Part shown: piece by piece, positions 47,223-58,102 of the stretch
How positions within the stretch are numbered: position 1 is the first letter of the stretch
How the letters are laid out: the number at the start of each line of letters is the position of its first letter
Source: Roseivivax lentus
GTDB taxonomy: Bacteria > Pseudomonadota > Alphaproteobacteria > Rhodobacterales > Rhodobacteraceae
Direction of reading: 5' to 3'
Assembly (NCBI RefSeq): GCF_900156805.1
Contig: NZ_FTOQ01000001.1
Location: 124,001 to 188,000, forward strand
Length of the DNA: 64,000 nucleotides
Position numbers and translations under genes: made by a program
Notes under the pieces: model-generated
What the model saw: only the letters and a program-made list of their open reading frames with translations
Told to the model about the DNA's origin: nothing
The model's database searches: none

Positions 47223-47359
47223 GCCGCCTCCCTGCCGCCCCATCCTGGCCGGGCGGGGGATAAGAAATGATGAACGCCGGACGGTCTTGGCGATCTCTGC
47301 GGTGGTTCAGGAAGTTTTAAGCAAGCAGGCGTATCGACATCGGGAAAACAGCGTCCCGA

Positions 47360-48661
47360 GTGAGTGCCGAAAGTGCAGTTATGAACCTAGAGACGGCAGT
47401 GCCGCCACCTGCTCCGGCCGAACGGTACCGCATGCCGGGCGATGGTGCCCAGGGCGTGCACCGGGTTCTCATTGTCGACGACAGCGCGGCGCATCTGGCC
47501 GTGCTCGCGCGGCTTCTGTCGCGCTGGGGCTACGAGGTGGTACAGGCCCGGACCGGCGTCGAGGCGCTGAAAAAGGCCGCGCTCTGCCGGCCCGATCTCG
47601 TGCTGTCGGACTGGATCATGCCGGGGATGGACGGCATCGCCTTCTGCCGCAGATTTCGCGAGGCGTCGGGGGATCATTTCTCCTATTTTATCCTGCTCAG
47701 CTCGCGCAGCGAGAAGTCCGAGATCGCGCGCGGTCTCGATGCGGGGGCGGACGATTACCTGTCGAAACCGGTTCATGCACAGGAATTGCGGGCGCGGATC
47801 CATGCCGCCGACCGGATCGTGCGCATGCAGCGCGAACTCAGCGCTAAGAATGCGGTGATCTCGGATACGCTGGACGATCTGCAGGGCGCATATGCGGCGA
47901 TCGACCGGGACCTGCGGCATGCCCGGCGCATCCAGGCCTCGCTGGTGCCCGAACGGCGCTGCCGCTTCGGACCCGTCGAGATCAGCCTCCTGCTGCAGCC
48001 CTGCGGTCACGTCGGCGGCGACCTCGTGGGCGCGTTTCGCGCAGGGCCCGCCCAGGTCGCGCTGTTCGGCATCGACGTCTCCGGCCACGGCATCGCCTCG
48101 TCGATGGTCGCGGCGCGGATCGCGGGCTATCTCAGCGATCACCATTCCGCGCCGGCCTGCGACCGGGACCGGGACGGCGCTTTGCACACGCCGCAAGCGG
48201 TGGCGCAGCGGCTGAACGACAAGCTGACCGCCGATCCCGGTGTGGAGGAGTATTTCACCATGCTCTACGCCATGATCGACACGGCGTCCGGCGACATGCA
48301 GATGGTGCAGGCGGGTCATCCGAACCCGCTGCTGATCCGCCGCGATGGCAGCCTCGACTTCGTCGGCACGGGCGGCCTGCCGATCGGCCTCATCGATCAC
48401 GTCACCCATGAGCGGATCGATCTGCGCCTCGCGCCCGGCGACCGGCTTCTGGTCTATTCCGACGGCTTCGTCGAGGCGGCGATGTCCGCCACGAGGACTC
48501 TGGGCGAGGCGGGCCTCGCCGAGATCGTGCGCGGCATTGCGCCCGCGCGCCGCGGCGTGGACTTTCTCGACGATCTGCATGCGGGCCTCGTCCGGGCGAT
48601 GCCCGAGGGCGCGAGCCTGTCCGACGATGTCTCCGCCGCGCTGGTGGAATATCGCGGCTGA
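47360..48661 (+). CDS. Response regulator with C-terminal PP2C-type phosphatase domain (RbaY-like)
   Basis: A 433-residue regulator. The N-terminal receiver domain (about 34-155) has the acidic pocket VDDS (D40, D41), the phosphoacceptor Asp84 in LSDWIMPG, and the Lys in LSKPVHA. After a helical linker (about 160-190) comes an RsbU/SpoIIE-type PP2C domain (about 200-433) with GGDLVGAF, IDVSGHGIASSMVA and the GLPIGL loop. Such proteins dephosphorylate an anti-sigma antagonist; the best-known relative is RbaY of Rhodobacter capsulatus. Start GTG 47360 or ATG 47381 are both possible; neither has a strong ribosome site. Confidence 0.85.
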   Translation: MSAESAVMNLETAVPPPAPAERYRMPGDGAQGVHRVLIVDDSAAHLAVLARLLSRWGYEVVQARTGVEALKKAALCRPDLVLSDWIMPGMDGIAFCRRFREASGDHFSYFILLSSRSEKSEIARGLDAGADDYLSKPVHAQELRARIHAADRIVRMQRELSAKNAVISDTLDDLQGAYAAIDRDLRHARRIQASLVPERRCRFGPVEISLLLQPCGHVGGDLVGAFRAGPAQVALFGIDVSGHGIASSMVAARIAGYLSDHHSAPACDRDRDGALHTPQAVAQRLNDKLTADPGVEEYFTMLYAMIDTASGDMQMVQAGHPNPLLIRRDGSLDFVGTGGLPIGLIDHVTHERIDLRLAPGDRLLVYSDGFVEAAMSATRTLGEAGLAEIVRGIAPARRGVDFLDDLHAGLVRAMPEGASLSDDVSAALVEYRG

Positions 48662-48667
48662 GCGCCG

Positions 48668-49105
48668 CTAGAGCAGGTGACGCCGCAGGAACATCCGGTC
48701 TCCGGGATTTCCCAGCGCGCCCGCCGCTTCGCGCGCCGCCATCCAGACCGCGCTGTGATCCTGTTCGGTCGGCTGGTCGAGACAGAGGATCGGCCGCGCG
48801 GCGTAAACGAGGCAGAGCTTTTCCGCCCAGAGATCGTATTCCGGCATGTAGGTGAAGCGCCGGAACGCCCCCAGCCGCCGCACCCGCCCGATCCGCCAGC
48901 CGGTCTCCTCGAAGACCTCGCGATGCAGGGCCTGGAGCGGCGATTCGCCCGGATCGATCCCGCCGCCCGGCAACTGGAATTCGGGCTGTGGCGCGGATTG
49001 TTGGGTCAGAAGCACGTCGCCCTCCCGATGCAGGATTGCATAGGCGCCGCGCCGCAACCGATAGCTCCTGTCGCGCCGGGGGGGCCTGTCGACGCGTCGA
49101 ATCAT
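48668..49105 (-). CDS. Nudix hydrolase
   Basis: A 145-residue Nudix enzyme with a clear box GGGIDPGESPLQALHREV followed by FEETGWRIG (residues about 51-77). The substrate is unknown; the basic N-terminus and the RRFTYMPEYDLWAEKL segment suggest a nucleotide or nucleotide-sugar target but prove nothing. ATG 49105 has AGAAGAGG at good spacing; ATG 49111 is too close to it. It diverges from hslO across a 105-base promoter region. It is convergent with the receiver-PP2C gene. Confidence 0.87.
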   Translation of the reverse strand: MIRRVDRPPRRDRSYRLRRGAYAILHREGDVLLTQQSAPQPEFQLPGGGIDPGESPLQALHREVFEETGWRIGRVRRLGAFRRFTYMPEYDLWAEKLCLVYAARPILCLDQPTEQDHSAVWMAAREAAGALGNPGDRMFLRRHLL

Positions 49106-49144
49106 CTGCATACCTCTTCTGCGCGCACTGCATTCCGCACACCC

Positions 49145-49172
49145 TTGGACGCGCGGCATCGCCTCATATATA
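49145..49172 (+). promoter_or_regulatory. Putative promoter of hslO
   Basis: TTGGAC (49145-49150) and TATATA (49167-49172) are 16 bases apart, 38 bases before the hslO start codon. Because hslO encodes a redox chaperone, a heat-shock sigma factor could use this promoter, but the match to the alphaproteobacterial RpoH consensus (CTTG...CYTATNT) is imperfect. Confidence 0.5.
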
Positions 49173-49210
49173 GAGCGCTCAAGTCACATCCCGTCCAGTT
49201 AGGAAGCACG

Positions 49211-50200
49211 ATGACACTCGGACCCAAGATCGCCTGGGACGACACCGTCCTACCGTTTCAACTCGACCGCTCGGATATCCGCGGCCGGGTCGCACGTCTC
49301 GACGGCGTTCTGGACGGGATCCTGAAGCAGCACGATTACCCGCCCGCTGTTGAGGCGCTGGTGGCCGAGATGGCGCTGCTGACGGCGCTGATCGGGCAGA
49401 CCATCAAGCTGCGCTGGAAGCTCTCGCTGCAGGTCCAGTCCAAGGGACCGGTGCGGATGATCGCCACGGATTTCTACGCGCCTGAACGCGAGGGCGAGGC
49501 CGGCCGCATCCGCGCCTATGCCAGCTACGATGCGGAGCGGATCACCAAGGGCGCACCGATGGAACAGCTCGGAGAGGGGTACTTCGCGATCCTGATCGAC
49601 CAAGGCGAGGGCATGCAGCCCTATCAGGGCATCACGCCGCTGTCGCGCACCTCGCTCTCCGATGCGGCGGAGGCGTATTTCGCGCAGTCCGAACAGCTGC
49701 CGACGCGCTTCCAGTTGTCCTTCGGCCGCTCTACCGAAAAGGGTGGGGCGGAGCATTGGCGCGCGGGCGGCGTGATGCTGCAGCACATGCCGAAAGCCTC
49801 GCCATTCGCCACCGGCGAAGGCGGGTCGGGCGAAGGCGGTCTGCTGCATGCGAACGATCTCTTGTCCGACGACGAGGGCGAGGCCTGGCGCCGGGCCAAT
49901 TTCCACCTCGACACGGTCGAGGAGTTGGAGCTGATCGGCCCGAGCCTGCCGCCCACGGACCTGCTGGTGCGGCTCTTCCACGAGGAGACGCCGCGCGTCT
50001 TCGACAGCCAGTCGGTGCGTTTCGGCTGCACCTGTTCAGAGGATCGTGTGCGCCAGTCGCTGTCGATCTACTCGGCCAAGGACATCGAGAAGATGACCAC
50101 CGACGAGGGGATCGTGACCGCGGATTGCCAGTTCTGCAGCGCGCATTACGAACTGGACCCCGCCACTGTCGGTTTCGAGGCCGAGGATGCGGGCGAGTGA
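49211..50200 (+). CDS. hslO: Redox-regulated chaperone Hsp33
   Basis: Holdase chaperone activated by oxidation. The 329-residue protein has the N-terminal substrate-binding domain and the C-terminal zinc cluster with CTC near residue 276 and DCQFC near 306, four cysteines as in the family. AGGAAG precedes the ATG. It leads hslO-Nudix-CCA, three genes with overlapping ends, so it is the first gene of an operon. Confidence 0.93.
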   Translation: MTLGPKIAWDDTVLPFQLDRSDIRGRVARLDGVLDGILKQHDYPPAVEALVAEMALLTALIGQTIKLRWKLSLQVQSKGPVRMIATDFYAPEREGEAGRIRAYASYDAERITKGAPMEQLGEGYFAILIDQGEGMQPYQGITPLSRTSLSDAAEAYFAQSEQLPTRFQLSFGRSTEKGGAEHWRAGGVMLQHMPKASPFATGEGGSGEGGLLHANDLLSDDEGEAWRRANFHLDTVEELELIGPSLPPTDLLVRLFHEETPRVFDSQSVRFGCTCSEDRVRQSLSIYSAKDIEKMTTDEGIVTADCQFCSAHYELDPATVGFEAEDAGE

Positions 50201-50792
50201 TGAACTGACGGCCCTCCGCCGCGCGCTTGCGGCGGAGACGCCTGCCTCCTCCGATTACGATCTCAACCCCGAGGTCGAGCTGCCCGACAATCGGCTCCTG
50301 CGGCCCGCCGGGGTCCTGGTGCCGGTGATCGAGGCGGGCGGCAGGCTGCAGGTCATCCTGACCAAGCGGTCCTCGCGGCTGAAACATCACCCGGGCCAGA
50401 TCGCCTTTCCGGGCGGCAAGGTCGATGCGGGCGATGCCGATGCCGAGGCTGCCGCCCTGCGCGAGGCGCATGAGGAAATCGGCCTGCCATCCGAAAGCGT
50501 GGACATCCTCGGCGCGCTTCCCCCGCATGAAACGGTGACCGGTTTCACCATGCAGCCCTTCGTGGGGCTCGTGACCGCGCCGTTCACGCCCCGCGCGGAA
50601 CCGGGCGAGGTGGCGGAGATCTTCGCCGTTCCGCTGTGCCACGTGGCCGATCCCGCGCGTTTTTCCGTGCAATACCGACGCTGGCGCGGCACCCGGCGTC
50701 ATTACTACGCGGTGCCGTTCGGGCCCTATTACATCTGGGGGGCCACGGCGCGGGTGCTGCGCGGGCTGGCCGACCGGATGGTGTCGGCGTGA
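50187..50792 (+). CDS. Coenzyme A pyrophosphatase (Nudix family)
   Basis: A 201-residue Nudix enzyme with the CoA-pyrophosphatase signature upstream of the box: LTKRSSRLKHHPGQIAFPGG, followed by the Nudix box GGKVDAGDADAEAAALREAH plus EEIG (about residues 73-96). CoA pyrophosphatases split CoA into 4'-phosphopantetheine and adenosine 3',5'-bisphosphate, presumably to renew damaged CoA. The start lies inside hslO and the stop overlaps the next start (GTGA), so it is translationally coupled on both sides. Confidence 0.88.
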   Translation: MRASDELTALRRALAAETPASSDYDLNPEVELPDNRLLRPAGVLVPVIEAGGRLQVILTKRSSRLKHHPGQIAFPGGKVDAGDADAEAAALREAHEEIGLPSESVDILGALPPHETVTGFTMQPFVGLVTAPFTPRAEPGEVAEIFAVPLCHVADPARFSVQYRRWRGTRRHYYAVPFGPYYIWGATARVLRGLADRMVSA

Positions 50793-51952
50793 CCCGGGTC
50801 AGCGGCGCCTGGCTGCGCGATCCGGCGGCGCAGGCGGTCTTCGACGCGCTGGAAAGGGGCGGTTTTCACGCCTATGCCGTGGGTGGCTGCGTGCGGAACG
50901 CGTTCTTCGGGGCGCCGGTCAGCGATCTCGATATCGCCACCGATGCGACACCGGACGAGACCACGGCAGCGGTGACCGCGGCGGGCCTGCGGGCCGTGCC
51001 GACCGGGGCCGATCACGGCACTATCACCGTCGTCTCCGAAGGTCAGGGCTTCGAAGTCACGACGTTCCGCGCCGATCTCGAAACCGATGGGCGCCGCGCG
51101 GTGGTGCGCTTTTCCACCGACATGACGGAGGATGCCGAGCGCCGGGATTTCACCATGAACGCGCTTTATGCGGACCGGCACGGCACGGTCATCGACCCCT
51201 TGGGCGGTCTGGCGGATCTCGAGGCGCGGCGCGTGCGCTTCGTCGGGGATGCCGGGGCGCGCATCCGCGAGGATTACCTGCGCACCCTGCGCTTCTTCCG
51301 TTTCTCGGCATGGTATGGCGATCCGGCACAGGGCTTCGATCCCGACGCGCTCGATGCCATCGCGCGCAATCTCGAGGGCCTCGAAGGCCTGTCCCGAGAG
51401 CGGGTCGGCGCCGAGCTTCTGAAATTGCTGGGCGCGCCGGATCCGGCCCCGGCCATGTCCGCGATGCAGGCCACCGGCGCGCTGGGCCCCCTTCTGCCCG
51501 GGTCTGATCCGCGCGCGCTGGCGCCGCTCGTGCATCTCGAAGGGGAACGCGCTGTTTCGCCGGAGCCGCTGCGCCGTCTCGCCGCGCTGGGCGATATCGA
51601 CGGCAAGGGGCTGCGCCTGTCAAAGGCGCAGAGCCGCAGGCTGGAGATGCTGCGCGGCGGCGTCGCCTCCGCCGACGATCCCGCGGTGCTGGGATACCGC
51701 CACGGGGCGGAGGCTGCGCGCGATATCCTCCTCTTGCGCGCGGCACTCTTGGAGCAGCCGCTTGCGCCCGCGGCATTCGACGCCGCGACCGATGGCGCGG
51801 CACGGACCTTCCCTCTGACCGCGAAAGACCTGATGCCGGCGCTGTCCGGACCGGCACTGGGCCGGGCGCTCGACAGCCTCGAGGCCGACTGGATCGCGTC
51901 GGGCTTTGCGCTGAACCGTGCCGATCTGCTCGCCCGTGCACCAAAGGCGTGA
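50789..51952 (+). CDS. CCA tRNA nucleotidyltransferase
   Basis: Adds or repairs the 3' CCA of tRNAs. The 387-residue protein has the class II N-terminal palm motif YAVGGCVRN followed by SDLDIATDA (the two metal-binding Asp residues), then RRDFTMNALY, GARIREDYLRTLRFFRFS and a helical C-terminal part. GTG 50789 overlaps the preceding stop. Because this window's tRNA-Thr already encodes CCA, the enzyme here would serve mainly in repair. No cca gene-typical HD domain is seen in the C-terminal half. Confidence 0.92.
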   Translation: MTRVSGAWLRDPAAQAVFDALERGGFHAYAVGGCVRNAFFGAPVSDLDIATDATPDETTAAVTAAGLRAVPTGADHGTITVVSEGQGFEVTTFRADLETDGRRAVVRFSTDMTEDAERRDFTMNALYADRHGTVIDPLGGLADLEARRVRFVGDAGARIREDYLRTLRFFRFSAWYGDPAQGFDPDALDAIARNLEGLEGLSRERVGAELLKLLGAPDPAPAMSAMQATGALGPLLPGSDPRALAPLVHLEGERAVSPEPLRRLAALGDIDGKGLRLSKAQSRRLEMLRGGVASADDPAVLGYRHGAEAARDILLLRAALLEQPLAPAAFDAATDGAARTFPLTAKDLMPALSGPALGRALDSLEADWIASGFALNRADLLARAPKA

Positions 51953-52005
51953 CTCGCGCCCGAAATCGGGCTAACCACATCGGACACACGCCAGGAGCAT
52001 GCTAT

Positions 52006-52041
52006 ATGGATCGCGACAAGTCCCCCGCCAGCCCCGTCTGA
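52006..52041 (+). CDS. Short upstream open reading frame before the ABC transporter pair
   Basis: An 11-codon ORF (MDRDKSPASPV) with AGGAG eight bases before the ATG, 76 bases upstream of the first ABC exporter gene. The following leader has repeated GGCCTT/AAGGCC segments (52044-52049, 52066-52071 and 52102-52107), of which the last is close to the ABC start. The arrangement could form alternative hairpins and act as a leader peptide. It may equally be a chance ORF; nothing else supports it. Confidence 0.35.
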   Translation: MDRDKSPASPV

Positions 52042-52116
52042 CAGGCCTTCTCGCGCGTGCGGACCGGCCTTCGGGCGCCGCCATTTCCATTCCGATGCCT
52101 CAAGGCCGCTCCGCCC

Positions 52117-53966
52117 ATGTTCCGTTTCTTCGAAAATCTCGTTGATCCCTTTGCGCCGCATCCCGACAGGGATCATCCGCCGCATCGGCTCTGGCCGTTC
52201 CTGTGGGATTACACGCGGCCCTTCCACGGGGTCTTCGTGGCGGCCACGCTTCTGTCGATCCTCGTGGCCGGGGTCGAGATCGTGCTCATCTGGGCGATGG
52301 GCTGGGTGGTCGACATCCTCGCCAAGGGGCCCGAACAGGTCTGGCAGGAACACGGGCTGGCGCTGATCGCGCTTGGGCTTTTCATCCTGATCCTGCGGCC
52401 GCTCCTGCAGGCGCTCGACGTGCTGTTGCTGAACAACACGATGATGCCGCAGCTCGGCACCGTGGTGCGCTGGCGCGCGCACAAGCACGTGCTGCGCCAA
52501 TCCGTCGGCTGGTTCGAGAACGATTTCGCGGGCCGCATCGCCAACCGCATCATGCAGACGCCCTCGGCGGTGAACGAGGCGATGTTCCAGATCTTCGATG
52601 CGCTGACCTATTCGAGCGCCTATATCGTGGGCTCGCTGGCGCTTCTGGGGCTCGCCGATCCCTGGCTGATGCTGCCGCTTCTGATCTGGCTCGCGCTCTA
52701 TCTCACGCTGATGCGCTGGGTCGTCCTGCGCATCCGGGTCGCGTCGCGCAACGCGTCCAATGCCCGCTCGCAACTGACGGGCCGGGTGGTCGACAGCTAC
52801 ACCAATATCCACGCCATCAAGATGTTCGCGCATCACGACCGGGAGCTTGAATATGCCCGCGAGGCGATCGAGCACACGCGCGAGACCTTCCAGGCCGAGA
52901 TGCGGATCTACACCATCATGGACGTGTCGCTCGCGGTGCTGAACGGGCTTCTGATCGTGGGTGTCACGGGGCTTGCCCTGTGGTTCTGGGGCATCGGGAT
53001 CGCCACCGTGGGCACCGTCGCCGCGGCGATCGCGCTGACGCTCCGGATCAATGCCATGACCGGCTGGATCATGTGGGCGCTGACGAATTTCTTCCAGCAG
53101 CTCGGCATCGTGCAGGAGGGGATGGAGACCATCGCCCAGCCCGTAACCCTGCTCGATCACCCGCGCGCCAAGCCTCTGCAGCTGACCGCGGGCGAGATCG
53201 AACTCGACGGGCTCACGCACCATTACGGCCGCGGGCAGGGCGGGCTCGACCGGATCGACCTGACCATCGCGCCGGGCGAGAAGATCGGCCTCGTGGGACG
53301 TTCCGGCGCGGGCAAGTCGACGCTGGTGAAGCTGCTCTTGCGGTTCTACGACGCCGAGGGCGGCCGCGTGCTGATCGACGGCCAGGATATCGCGGGCGTC
53401 ACGCAGGCGAGCCTGCGGGCCCGGATCGGCATGGTCCAGCAGGACAGCGCGCTTCTGCACCGTTCGATCCGCGACAACATCCTTTATGGCCGTCCCGATT
53501 CGGGCGAGGCGGCGATGATGGCCGCGGCGCAGCAGGCGCAGGCCCATGACTTCATTCTTGATCTCGAGGATTCCGAGGGCCGGCAGGGCTATGACGCCCA
53601 TGTCGGCGAACGAGGCGTGAAGCTCTCGGGCGGGCAACGGCAACGGATCGCGCTGGCACGGGTGATCCTGAAGGACGCGCCGATCCTCGTTTTGGACGAA
53701 GCGACCTCGGCCCTCGACAGCGAGGTCGAGGCCGCGATCCAGGACACGCTTTACGGCATGATGGAGGGCAAGACGGTGATCGCCATCGCGCACCGGCTCA
53801 GCACCATCGCCCATATGGACCGCATTCTCGTGCTCGATCAGGGTCGCATCGTGGAACATGGCAGCCATTCCGCGCTTTTGGTCGCGGGCGGGCTATATGC
53901 CGGGTTCTGGAGGCGCCAGTCGGGCGGCTTCCTGAGTTTCGATCCGGATGATGAGGAGGCGGCGGA

Positions 53967-53970
<4 letters not shown>
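52117..53970 (+). CDS. ABC transporter, membrane and ATPase fused (exporter half)
   Basis: A 617-residue half-transporter: six-helix membrane domain (about 25-330) and a C-terminal ATPase with Walker A GRSGAGKST near residue 395, the signature LSGGQRQRIALAR near 504, Walker B ILVLDEATSALDS and the H-loop AHRLST. Such proteins export lipids, peptides or drugs as dimers. ATG 52117 was chosen over upstream in-frame codons on homology grounds, although its ribosome site is weak. The next gene encodes a second half-transporter with a four-base overlap, so the two are likely partners. Confidence 0.9.
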
Positions 53971-55829
<1,859 letters not shown>

Positions 55830-55987
55830 GCCGACACTCCCCGAGGGGTCGAACCCTGCGCATCGAGGGACGGCATCCGCCCGCCGCACCGGAACGGTCG
55901 GCGCGCATCCGCCCTGCGCTTGCCTCTTTCCAAATACGCGAAAGCGCCCTCTCGACCCGGGCCGCATTTCCGGGCATGAGAGCGCCC

Positions 55988-57205
55988 ATGCAACCTGTTA
56001 TCATAGAGCGTCTGGGCCATCTCGGCGACGGCATCGCGCCAGGCCCGGTCTATGCGCCGGGCACGCTGCCGGGCGAGGTTCTGGATGGCGATGTCGACAA
56101 CGGCTACATGCCCAATCCCCGCATCGTCACGCCGTCGCCCGACCGCGTCGCACCGCCCTGCAAGCACGGCAAGAGCTGCGGCGGCTGCCAGCTGCAGCAC
56201 GCCTCCGAGGCCTTTACCGCGACCTGGAAGACCGAGATCGTGCGCGTGGCGCTGGCCGCCCAGGGGCTCGAGACGGAATTCCGGCCCATCGTGACCTCGC
56301 CGCCGCAGACCCGCCGCCGCGCCACCTTTTCGGCCCGGCGCACCAAGAAAGGCGCGCTGGCGGGGTTTCACAAGAAACGCTCCGATGTGATCGTGCCGGT
56401 GCCGGATTGCCTGCTGGTCCATCCCGACCTCGCCGCCGCCTTGCCCCTGGTCGAGGCGCTGGCGGTGCTGGGCGGCAGCCGCAAGGGCGAGCTGTCGGTG
56501 CTGGTCACCCGCACCGAGACCGGGCTCGACGTGGCGGTCACCGGCGGCAAGCCCCTCGACACCGCGCTGCGCGCGGCGCTTGCGGATATCGCGCGGGATC
56601 ACGACCTCGCGCGCATCGCCTGGGCCGACGAGGAGACGCTGCAACGCCGCGCGCCGGTGCTGCATTTCGGCCCCGCCGCGGTGACCCCGCCGCCCGGCGC
56701 CTTCCTGCAGGCCACGCCCGAGGGTGAGGCGGCCCTGCGCGATGCCGTTCTCGAAATCACCCGGGGCGCGAAGCGCAGCGCCGATCTCTTCGCGGGCTGC
56801 GGCACCTTCGCGCTGCCCATGGCGCAATATTCCGAGGTCCTCGCCATCGAGGGCGCCCGGGCCACGACCGACGCGCTCGATCACGGCTGGCGCATGTCGA
56901 GCGGGCTGAAGTCGGTGACGACCCAGACCCGCGACCTGTTCCGCAACCCGCTGCTGGCCGAGGACATGGCCAAGCTCGACGCGGTGGCGATCGACCCGCC
57001 CCGCGCGGGCGCCGAGGCGCAGGTCGCGGAATTGGCCAAGGCCCGGCCCGGGCGGATCGCGCATGTCTCCTGCAACCCGGTGACCTTCGCCCGCGACGCG
57101 GCCACGCTCACGGCGGCAGGGTATGACCTCGATTGGCTGCAGGTGGTGGACCAGTTCCGCTGGTCCACGCATATCGAACTCGTTGCCTCCTTTTCCCTTC
57201 GGTGA
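55988..57205 (+). CDS. Iron-sulfur class I SAM-dependent RNA methyltransferase (RlmC/D-TrmA family)
   Basis: A 405-residue m5U-type RNA methyltransferase. The [4Fe-4S] ligands are Cys58, Cys64 and Cys67 (CKHGKSCGGC) with a fourth in VPDCLLVHP; the SAM motif is DLFAGCGTFALPM near 255, DPPRAGA follows, and the nucleophile is in HVSCNPVTFARD. The N-terminal TRAM-like region is short. It methylates a uridine in rRNA or tRNA, which one cannot be told here. ATG 55988 is chosen; ATG 55976 is possible. It is followed after eight bases by the ion-channel gene. Confidence 0.88.
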   Translation: MQPVIIERLGHLGDGIAPGPVYAPGTLPGEVLDGDVDNGYMPNPRIVTPSPDRVAPPCKHGKSCGGCQLQHASEAFTATWKTEIVRVALAAQGLETEFRPIVTSPPQTRRRATFSARRTKKGALAGFHKKRSDVIVPVPDCLLVHPDLAAALPLVEALAVLGGSRKGELSVLVTRTETGLDVAVTGGKPLDTALRAALADIARDHDLARIAWADEETLQRRAPVLHFGPAAVTPPPGAFLQATPEGEAALRDAVLEITRGAKRSADLFAGCGTFALPMAQYSEVLAIEGARATTDALDHGWRMSSGLKSVTTQTRDLFRNPLLAEDMAKLDAVAIDPPRAGAEAQVAELAKARPGRIAHVSCNPVTFARDAATLTAAGYDLDWLQVVDQFRWSTHIELVASFSLR

Positions 57206-57213
57206 GTCCCGTC

Positions 57214-58017
57214 ATGTCCTTCCGTTCCCGCCTGTCCGAGTTCCTCGACCGTGCATCGACGCGCAACGCGATCACCGGCGTGATCCTGTTCAACGCCTTC
57301 GTCCTCGGGCTGGAGACGTCCGAGACCATCATGGCCGAGGCGGGGACGCTGATCCGCGCGCTCGACATCGCCTGCCTGTCGGTCTTCGTGATCGAGATCC
57401 TCGCGAAGCTGATCGCCCATGGCGGGCGGTTCTTCCGCAGCGGCTGGAACATCTTCGACTTCGTCATCGTTGGGCTGTCGCTGGTGCCCGGGTCGCAGAC
57501 GCTCTCGGTGCTGCGGGCGCTGCGTATCCTGCGGGTGCTGCGCGTGGTGTCGGTGATGCCGCGCCTGCGCCGGGTGGTCGAGGGCTTCCTGACCGCGCTG
57601 CCGGGCATGGCCTCGGTCTTCCTGCTGATGACGCTGATCTTCTATATCGGCGCGGTGATGGCGACGAAGCTCTTCGGCATGGGCTGTCCCGCCTGCACCC
57701 CGGAACAGGCCGCGCTGTTCGAGGAATGGTTCGGTACGCTGGGCCGGTCGGCCTATTCGCTGTTCCAGATCATGACGCTCGAATCCTGGTCGATGGGCAT
57801 CGTGCGGCCGGTGATGGAGGTCTATCCCTATGCCTGGGCCTTCTTCGTGCCGTTCATCCTGGTCACGACCTTCGCGGTGGTGAACCTCGTCGTCGGTCTC
57901 ATCGTGAACTCGATGCAGGACGCCCATGCAGAGGAGGCCAACGCCGCCACCGACAGCTACCGCGACCAGGTCCTGCAGCGCCTCGAGGCGATCGAGCGGC
58001 GACTCGGCGAAAAATAG
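57214..58017 (+). CDS. Voltage-gated sodium channel, NaChBac/NavBac type
   Basis: A 267-residue six-helix channel subunit. The voltage sensor S4 shows regularly spaced arginines (RALRILRVLRVV), and the pore has the selectivity filter TLESWS, the NaChBac/NavAb signature for Na+. After S6 (FVPFILVTTFAVVNLVVGL) comes a cytosolic tail with a coiled coil (about 245-267). Four such subunits form the channel. Relatives are known from marine bacteria, and the role in motility or pH response is inferred only. Start ATG follows the methyltransferase stop by eight bases. Confidence 0.92.
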   Translation: MSFRSRLSEFLDRASTRNAITGVILFNAFVLGLETSETIMAEAGTLIRALDIACLSVFVIEILAKLIAHGGRFFRSGWNIFDFVIVGLSLVPGSQTLSVLRALRILRVLRVVSVMPRLRRVVEGFLTALPGMASVFLLMTLIFYIGAVMATKLFGMGCPACTPEQAALFEEWFGTLGRSAYSLFQIMTLESWSMGIVRPVMEVYPYAWAFFVPFILVTTFAVVNLVVGLIVNSMQDAHAEEANAATDSYRDQVLQRLEAIERRLGEK

Positions 58018-58102
58018 TCACCGGGGCGTGATCGGCCGTGAAAGCCCACTGTGCGGAAAGCCCGATTTCGGGTATCGTTCGAAAAAAAGAACGAGCAGGA
58101 CA

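Noticed and set aside
57214-58017. Potassium channel as an alternative to the sodium channel call
   Set aside because: The filter is TLESWS, not a TVGYG-type potassium filter.
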